A DNA stretch of 10,633 bases from positions 1 to 10,633 of the forward strand of contig JBDKTK010000345.1 in assembly GCA_039680225.1 (NCBI GenBank), in the 5' to 3' direction. Both the position numbers and the translations under genes were made by a program. Source of the stretch: JBDKTK01 sp039680225 (lineage in GTDB: Bacteria > Desulfobacterota > Syntrophia > Syntrophales > UBA4778). Below, in pieces: positions 5,965-10,633 of this stretch. How positions within the stretch are numbered: the first letter of the stretch is position 1; the number at the start of each line of letters is the position of its first letter. A model generated the notes under the pieces. That model was not told the origin of the DNA, searched no databases, and saw only the letters and a list, made by a program, of their open reading frames with translations.

Positions 5965-7209
5965 GTGAACGAGCCAGGGTCATTCTTCCGGAAAATCGGC
6001 CCGGACATGCTGGAACGCCGGGGCGGGGGAGGCTTCCTGTCGATATTCGGCATGCCTTTCCTGCTCGGGGGCCTTTTCATAATGCAGGTCCCCCTCGGGA
6101 TAATCCCGGTTAATACGGACAGCGCTTCCCTGCCCTGGTTCGTCTTTGTCCTGTTCGGATTGCCTTTTGCGGCGGTCGGCGCAGTCCTGGTTTTCGGGCG
6201 CAACGGGCTCACCATCGACCTGGGCGCGCGGCGCATTTACCGCTGGTGGGGCCTCATCGTCCCGATGAAGCGCAAAAGCGAATCCCTCGACCTTTTCAGC
6301 AGGGTAAGGTTTGACAAACACGAGGGTGACAGCGACACCGCTGCGACCTGGCCTGTTTCACTCGTCGGGGAAACATATGCCGGGCGCCTTACAGTCGACT
6401 CGCCCACTGATTACGCCGAGGGCAGGCGGGGTGCAGAGGAACTTGCCGAATTCCTCAATCTTCCGCTGGAAGACGTGACCACGGGCAAAAAGGTGGTCCG
6501 CGAGCCGGGCAGTCTCAACGAACCGCTGCGGGAAAGGATCAGGCGGACCGGCGAGGACGTCCGGAGCCTCCCGCCCGAACCGCCGGACATGAAAACCAGG
6601 ATTGCCGCTGCGGGTAACGGATATATCATCAGCATTCCGGAACCGGACGGGTTCAGAAAATCCGTTCCTTATTTAATATTTTCAGTTGTTTTCGGGTTGG
6701 TTATGGGCTGGTTCTTTATCCGGCCCGTTTTTTCACTGTCCGCGCCGGATTCAATCCGGTACATGTTCGGAGCATTTTTCACCCTGTTAGCGGTTGGCCC
6801 GCTCCTCGGCGCGCTCAAGCGCTTTCTTCTGAGGAAGACCCGGTTGACAATTGTCACGTTTACCCCGGCATTTTTCAGCGTGGAGGAGAGGGATGGGCAT
6901 AAATCAATCGTCAAAGAGATCCCGGCAGACGAACTCGAGGACCTGATACTGCCGACCAGGAAAGCGATGCTGCAGGATTTGGACTATACGGGCATGAGCA
7001 GGAAGCAGCCCCTGGGCGATACCGGGACGCCGAGGATGCCGGACGGAAAGCCCGTCCCGAAAATACTTCTCAGCTTAATGAAGCTCGCCCCGGGCCCCGG
7101 CATAACGGCCGTGAGCGACAGGGCGATCGTGACCTTCGGCCGGGGGCTCCCCGAGCCCGAGCTGGCCTACATCCACGGCCTCATCAGGAAGACGATAGCA
7201 GGGCAATAA
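5965..7209 (+). CDS. Four-TM membrane protein with two TM-pair plus PH-like modules (long paralog)
   Basis: With GTG 5965 the protein has 414 residues. Module one has two TM helices (about 24-45 and 57-77) followed by a beta-rich region with GLTIDLGARRIYRWWGLIVP (81-100) and the segment LTVDSPTDYAEGRRGAEELA (142-161). Module two (about 182-414) matches the whole upstream protein: linker EPxS...LRER, short beta segment, TM helices at about 234-255 and 266-286, and a PH-like domain from 288. Compared with the short paralog it has about 27 extra residues in a loop near 333-369. The start is uncertain: no good Shine-Dalgarno precedes GTG 5965, ATG 6007 is an alternative, and the frame is open back to 5830 through a repeat. 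GTG 5965 is favoured because NEPGSF resembles the module-two and short-paralog starts. No catalytic residues recognised; function unknown. Confidence 0.72.
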   Translation: MNEPGSFFRKIGPDMLERRGGGGFLSIFGMPFLLGGLFIMQVPLGIIPVNTDSASLPWFVFVLFGLPFAAVGAVLVFGRNGLTIDLGARRIYRWWGLIVPMKRKSESLDLFSRVRFDKHEGDSDTAATWPVSLVGETYAGRLTVDSPTDYAEGRRGAEELAEFLNLPLEDVTTGKKVVREPGSLNEPLRERIRRTGEDVRSLPPEPPDMKTRIAAAGNGYIISIPEPDGFRKSVPYLIFSVVFGLVMGWFFIRPVFSLSAPDSIRYMFGAFFTLLAVGPLLGALKRFLLRKTRLTIVTFTPAFFSVEERDGHKSIVKEIPADELEDLILPTRKAMLQDLDYTGMSRKQPLGDTGTPRMPDGKPVPKILLSLMKLAPGPGITAVSDRAIVTFGRGLPEPELAYIHGLIRKTIAGQ

Positions 7210-7260
7210 TTAATCCGTAATTCAGGGCCTTTTCGCAGATTTCTCTCTTTCACTGTGCTG

Positions 7261-7269
7261 TGCTATAAT
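7261..7269 (+). promoter_or_regulatory. Extended -10 promoter of the phosphoesterase gene
   Basis: A perfect TATAAT (7264-7269) is preceded by TGC, giving the extended -10 form TGnTATAAT. The -35 region is poor (TTCTCT at 7241-7246), which is tolerated in extended -10 promoters. Transcription should start near 7276, about 11 nt before the ATG, leaving a very short leader with only CCGGAA as a ribosome-binding candidate. Confidence 0.6.
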
Positions 7270-7286
7270 GACAGCCGGAAACTGCC

Positions 7287-8954
7287 ATGAGGATCATCTA
7301 TTTAGCAGACATCCACGGCGCCTTCGCGCGGGTAAGGGAATTGCTGTCCGGGACAGACGCCCAGGTTTATATAATCGGGGGCGATCTCATCGACCGGCCT
7401 TTCTATACCCAGGAGATGTCGGCCAGGTACAGGGCCTTGCAGTCCCGGCTTGCCCTTCTCCAGTACCGGTTCAATTCGGGCGACACCGGCATTGACGAGT
7501 TCGTGGAAGAGCTGCTGGGGCGAAAGGAGCTTCCCGCGGATATTCGCCGGGATGCGGCGGAATACCGGGATTCGACTATCCGGGCCCGGCGCGTCCTTCA
7601 GCAGAAATACAAGGTCCTGGAAAGCATTCTCTCCCTGAAAGGCAACTCCCAGGTCTTCTGCCTTCCCGGCAATTATGACATGGACCTGCAGTACACGTCC
7701 CTCCACGGCAGGGACCTCCACCGGCATTGGCGCCATGCGGCGGAATTGCGGATTGCCGGCTATGGCGGGGCCGATGTGGCCACCCCCGGGATCCCCCAGA
7801 AATACTGTGTGCCGTACAGGGCGGACAGGGGCATGAGCGAGATGAGCCGTTTCTTTGCCGAGACCCGCCCGGACATCGTCGTGACGCACAAACCCGCCCA
7901 CGGGGTCCACGACCACGTTGCACCCATGGGGGAAATCGGCTCGACGGAATTGAGGAACTACTGCGAAGACAACACGGTGCCCCTGTGCCTCACCGGGCAT
8001 ATCCATGATCAATGGGGGTTCAAAGAGATCGATGGGACCATTTACCTGAATCCCTCGAACTTCGGTGAGGTCCACAGGCCCAACGGCACCGTGGCTGAGG
8101 GCGGTTTTTTCTACAGCATCGATTTCCAGGACAGGCAGGTTTCGACTGTAATTTTAAGCAAACTGGTCCGCGGCGTTGCGCATGATGTTGTGAGATACCT
8201 GTCCCGCGATGATCGCTGGGTGGAAAAAATTACGGACCCGGATCGTTTTGGGGCCCTGCTGAGAGGGAAAAATCACGACAGGGAAGATGCCGCGGGTTCC
8301 TCGGTCCGCAATGAAATGCTTCGGAACATGAAGTGGTTTTTCCCGGGCGCAGAGGCAAAGCAGAGAATACTTGAGGTGTCGGAAAAGGTCGGCCACGCCG
8401 CCCTTGAAATTGCGAAACAATATGGGGCCTCAATATCGCTGGACTTCCTCGGAGGTGAAGGACCGCAGTCCTCTCGCGAACATACGACCCTTGACGTTGT
8501 GCTTTACGTCCGGCACGCAGAAGCAGCGAAAAACGGCGGCTCTATTCCCGGCGACTTGATGATCAGGCAAGTTTTGGAAAAATGCCCGCAAGTCCGAATA
8601 CTCGACTGCATCGACCTTGACGAGGTTGACCGGGCGCTGCAGGAACAAGATTATGAGTGTTATGCCGCGCTGCGATTCGCGGCTTACAGGGCTTTCGGGC
8701 GGACTCTCGCAGCTGGTGATGCTTTATCCGTTGAAGAACGTTTGAATTCCGTCCGTGCATTTCGCGGTGAAATCGAAGGGACGGGATGCGCTTACATGGA
8801 AATTTTCCGGAATGTGGCGGCCCGGGTGGAGAACATGAAACTCTTTGATGCTCGGCTCAGGGAATTGGGCATCACGGCGCCCGAGGCATTCAAGCACAAA
8901 ATTAGGGGGTGTTTTCATGGCGGTATCGAAGCTGAATATAAAAAAGCTGATTAA
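7287..8954 (+). CDS. Calcineurin-type metallophosphoesterase with unusual C-terminal domain
   Basis: The protein has 555 residues. Residues 1 to about 290 form a metallophosphoesterase with all metal motifs: DIH (D8, H10), GGD (D33), GNYD (N129), THKPAHG (H201) and GHIH (H238, H240). An insert of about 80 residues, partly coiled-coil-like, sits between the GD and GNxD motifs (about 40-120). The substrate cannot be read from these motifs. Residues 300-555 are a separate domain. Its ISLDFLGG...TTLDVVLYV stretch (382-407) resembles a nucleotidyltransferase hG[GS]...DxD core, but with Thr in place of the first Asp, followed by a helical tail (about 455-540). It may be a degenerate nucleotidyltransferase or something unrelated. 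The start is fixed by the promoter and MRIIYLADIHG. The 3' end overlaps the diguanylate cyclase-like gene by 38 bp, suggesting coupled expression. Confidence 0.87.
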   Translation: MRIIYLADIHGAFARVRELLSGTDAQVYIIGGDLIDRPFYTQEMSARYRALQSRLALLQYRFNSGDTGIDEFVEELLGRKELPADIRRDAAEYRDSTIRARRVLQQKYKVLESILSLKGNSQVFCLPGNYDMDLQYTSLHGRDLHRHWRHAAELRIAGYGGADVATPGIPQKYCVPYRADRGMSEMSRFFAETRPDIVVTHKPAHGVHDHVAPMGEIGSTELRNYCEDNTVPLCLTGHIHDQWGFKEIDGTIYLNPSNFGEVHRPNGTVAEGGFFYSIDFQDRQVSTVILSKLVRGVAHDVVRYLSRDDRWVEKITDPDRFGALLRGKNHDREDAAGSSVRNEMLRNMKWFFPGAEAKQRILEVSEKVGHAALEIAKQYGASISLDFLGGEGPQSSREHTTLDVVLYVRHAEAAKNGGSIPGDLMIRQVLEKCPQVRILDCIDLDEVDRALQEQDYECYAALRFAAYRAFGRTLAAGDALSVEERLNSVRAFRGEIEGTGCAYMEIFRNVAARVENMKLFDARLRELGITAPEAFKHKIRGCFHGGIEAEYKKAD

Positions 8955-9921
8955 GATGGGGGACCTCCTGACCGCGTCTTTCACCCTGGAGGAAGCTTAC
9001 AATGTGATAAGCCGGGAAATGCCGCAGTTGTTTCCGGCCGGGGCTTTTTATGAATACAACTCCGCCAGGAATTTCCTTGAAACTAAAGCTGCATGGGGCA
9101 AAGTCCCGGGCGAGGCCGTATTTTCTCCTGACGATTGTCTGGCGGTCCGCAGGAACCGTCCTCACCTGGTGGCAGGTGCCGCGAAAGGCCTCCCCTGCCC
9201 GCATTTCGAAAAGGAGAAAGACGACCGCGCGTCCGTCTGCGTACCCATGCGTCTCTACGGCGAATTTATCGGCATCATGCACATCCGCTTTCCGCTTTCT
9301 TCGGGCGAGGGCCCCGGCGCAGCATCCCGAAAACTGGATGCCGACAAACAGTTGGCAGTGCTTACAGCCCGCCAGCTCGGCCTGAGCCTGAAAAATCTTC
9401 AGTTCCGGGAGCAGATGAGCAACCTGTCCGCGAAAGACCCCCTGACGGGGCTCGTAAACAGGCGTTTCATTGAAGAGGTGCTCACCCGCGAGATCAAGAA
9501 GGCCCAGCGGGAGAAAATCCCGGTAGGGGTAATTTTCATGGATATCGACCACCTCGGGTATATAAACCAGACTTACGGCCTGGGAACGGGGGAACAGATA
9601 ATAAAAGACCTGGGCGCCTTTCTCGGCGAGCATTTCCAGGGAAAGGACATCGCCTGCCGGTGGGGCGCCGATGAATTTGTCGTCATCCTGCCGGGATCTT
9701 CGGTTGAGGCCGCCCACAGGAGGGCGGAGAACATCAGGGGAATACTGAAAGACCATGCAATGAAAAGCGAGCACATGCAGATGCGGCGCGTTACGCTCTC
9801 TCTCGGGGTGGTTGCTTTCCCCGACCATGGAGAAGAGGCCGCAGACCTGCTCGAGTCGGCGAAAACCGCTGTAAAGAAGGCGAAGGAAGAGGGGCGGGAC
9901 AGGGTAAAGACGGCGGAGTGA
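8917..9921 (+). CDS. GAF-GGDEF protein, putative diguanylate cyclase with variant GADEF site
   Basis: The protein has 334 residues and no membrane segment, so it is cytosolic. A GAF-type sensor covers about 18-165 and includes the Cys/His-containing segment DDCLAVRRNRPHLV...CPHF (72-97). A short signalling helix (about 158-172) leads into the GGDEF domain, which begins at DPLTGLVNRR (174-183). It has the metal-binding MDID (D209, D211) and N217, the active loop GADEF (250-254) and a C-terminal AKEEGRDRV (322-330). GGDEF proteins make c-di-GMP from two GTP. Deviations: GADEF for GGDEF, LGYINQ for the usual FKxxND, and QGKD where the RxxD inhibitory site would be, so product inhibition is probably absent and activity is uncertain. 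ATG 8917 is chosen for AGGGGGTG 5 nt upstream; it lies inside the phosphoesterase gene. Confidence 0.87.
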   Translation: MAVSKLNIKKLIKMGDLLTASFTLEEAYNVISREMPQLFPAGAFYEYNSARNFLETKAAWGKVPGEAVFSPDDCLAVRRNRPHLVAGAAKGLPCPHFEKEKDDRASVCVPMRLYGEFIGIMHIRFPLSSGEGPGAASRKLDADKQLAVLTARQLGLSLKNLQFREQMSNLSAKDPLTGLVNRRFIEEVLTREIKKAQREKIPVGVIFMDIDHLGYINQTYGLGTGEQIIKDLGAFLGEHFQGKDIACRWGADEFVVILPGSSVEAAHRRAENIRGILKDHAMKSEHMQMRRVTLSLGVVAFPDHGEEAADLLESAKTAVKKAKEEGRDRVKTAE

Positions 9922-9957
9922 ATTTTTCCGGTCCCGCCCGGATTGTCGATTATCTTC

Positions 9958-10137
9958 TCAAACCGGCGCGTAGAAACAGCGCTTCGGCGATGAAACCTTT
10001 CCTTCCTTTTTAAGCCTGTCGATGATTTTGGCGACTTCGTCTTTGTCCATTGCCGCTTTTTTGGCAATATCCCCGGGCCTCATGGGCTTGCCTTCCTTCT
10101 TCAAAGCATCGATTACCTTTTTCTCTTTTGGGTCCAT
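9958..10137 (-). CDS. Small winged-helix DNA-binding protein
   Basis: The protein has 59 residues and is almost entirely one wHTH: helix 1 at about 3-14 (PKEKKVIDALKKEG), the RPGDIAKKAAMDKDEVAKII helix-turn-helix at about 19-38, then a helix and wing ending in KVSSPKRCFYAPV. This looks like a minimal MarR/ArsR-like transcriptional regulator with no effector domain. The frame is open 23 codons further upstream, but ATG 10137 has a perfect GGAGG 5 nt before it, which decides the start. It follows cydB on the same strand after a 69-nt gap and is probably cotranscribed with it. That suggests, but does not show, a role in controlling respiratory genes. It converges on the GAF-GGDEF gene with a gap of 36 nt that contains no clear terminator. 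Confidence 0.75.
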   Translation of the reverse strand: MDPKEKKVIDALKKEGKPMRPGDIAKKAAMDKDEVAKIIDRLKKEGKVSSPKRCFYAPV

Positions 10138-10206
10138 ACCATCCTCCGGATTGTTAACAGGGTGTTCCAATATCAGCAAATCAAAGCTGTTCCAGACTTC
10201 GGACAA

Positions 10207-10633
10207 TCAATATCCTCCTTCGGTACCCTCCACCTCCACGCGGGCGCTGAATGTCCGGTAAACCCATATTTTATAGGCTATGACTATGGGGACGAAAATC
10301 AGCGCGACCACAGTCATGATGCTGAGCGTGAGCCGGCTGGAAGAGGTATTATAAATAGTCATGCTGTAGGCCGGGTCAAGACTCGACGGTATCAGGCTGG
10401 GGAAGAGCCCGATAACCCCGGTAAAGGTCACAAAAACGATCGTGGCGCAGGAGGCGGCAAACGCGCCGGGGGCATTGCCCCTGGCCAGGAGTATCCGTGT
10501 CCCGAAAAGCGCCGCCACTGCTATGAACGGGACAATGAGAAGCGCAGGCGTTTTCAGGAAATTGTCGTAGAGCTTCGTCGCAGAGGCCGTGTAAACCAGG
10601 AACGCGACCGCCGTCACAGCCAGGGCCGGCCAG
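10207..10633 (-). CDS. cydB: Cytochrome bd-type quinol oxidase subunit II, C-terminal part (cut by window edge)
   Basis: About 142 C-terminal residues are visible, and the frame is still open at the right edge (the residues before VAFLVY read WPALAVTA). Full CydB is roughly 330-380 residues, so more than half lies outside. The segment GLFPSLIPSSLDPAYSMTIYN is a strong CydB signature, followed by SSSRLTLSIM and a last TM helix (VALIFVPIVIAYKIWVYRTF). Two further hydrophobic helices precede it. CydB pairs with CydA, which carries the hemes, in the membrane and supports reduction of oxygen to water with high affinity. The expected cydA would lie upstream on the minus strand, beyond the window. 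The gene ends in TGA and is followed by the small wHTH gene. A cyanide-insensitive (CioB) variety cannot be excluded from this fragment. Confidence 0.9.
   Translation of the reverse strand, partial: WPALAVTAVAFLVYTASATKLYDNFLKTPALLIVPFIAVAALFGTRILLARGNAPGAFAASCATIVFVTFTGVIGLFPSLIPSSLDPAYSMTIYNTSSSRLTLSIMTVVALIFVPIVIAYKIWVYRTFSARVEVEGTEGGY

Noticed and set aside
7302..8075. 257-codon open frame on the minus strand opposite the phosphoesterase
   Set aside because: Antisense to all five metal-binding motifs of the phosphoesterase; the translation shows no family features.
8902..9828. 308-codon open frame on the minus strand opposite the GAF-GGDEF gene
   Set aside because: Antisense shadow of a well-supported gene; no coherent motif and no convincing ribosome binding site.
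9925..9945. CCGG...CCGG hairpin between the convergent GGDEF and wHTH genes as a terminator
   Set aside because: The stem is only 4 bp and no T-run follows it on either strand.
10160..10190. Possible FNR-like site and a BirA-like half-site (TTGTTAAC) between cydB and the wHTH gene
   Set aside because: Only half-sites are present, without a correctly spaced second half.
1..10633. tRNA, rRNA, CRISPR array, IS element or prophage
   Set aside because: No cloverleaf, conserved rRNA stretch, regularly spaced repeat, transposase or integrase was seen on either strand.

Overview
The window is a stretch of GC-rich bacterial chromosome (by eye, high fifties percent GC) with mostly housekeeping content. 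No rRNA, tRNA, CRISPR array, insertion sequence or phage gene is visible. The organism cannot be named from the sequence. It carries a cytochrome bd-type oxidase, a dedicated ECF biotin transporter under a repressor-type BirA, GAF-GGDEF signalling, and dispersed hairpin repeats of the 'CCCCCTC..GAGGGGG' and 'CCTC.CCCC...GGGG.GAGG' kinds. This mix would suit an anaerobic or microaerobic lineage such as Desulfobacterota, Nitrospirota or a relative, but that placement is inference with low confidence.

Layout. (1) 14-880 (-): a short RNase D-type exonuclease with one HRDC domain and a good sigma70 promoter. (2) 1090-1725 (+): a DedA-family membrane protein, whose 3' end overlaps the convergent ecfT by 42 bp. 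(3) 1684-4975 (-): a four-gene biotin operon in transcription order birA, bioY, ecfA, ecfT. Its promoter (TTGACA-N17-TATAAA) is overlapped by a sequence that closely fits a BirA operator. BirA would biotinylate its target proteins and, when biotin is plentiful, repress its own operon, which encodes the S-component (BioY), ATPase (EcfA/BioM) and transmembrane coupling subunit (EcfT/BioN) of an energy-coupling-factor biotin importer. (4) 5154-7209 (+): two tandem paralogous membrane proteins with paired TM helices and PH-like beta domains. The second carries an additional N-terminal module of the same general layout. Hairpin repeats separate them. (5) 7287-9921 (+): a calcineurin-type metallophosphoesterase with an unusual C-terminal domain, overlapping by 38 bp a GAF-GGDEF protein with a variant GADEF active site. 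They are probably translationally coupled and may form a nucleotide-signalling pair. (6) 9958-10633 (-): the C-terminal part of cytochrome bd oxidase subunit II (cydB), running off the right edge, followed by a small winged-helix protein.

The best-supported regulatory story is autogenous biotin control at 4998-5082, where the promoter, BirA operator and a larger 85-bp dyad coincide. The least understood material is the tandem membrane-protein pair and the phosphoesterase C-terminal domain. No intergenic gap exceeds about 210 bp.
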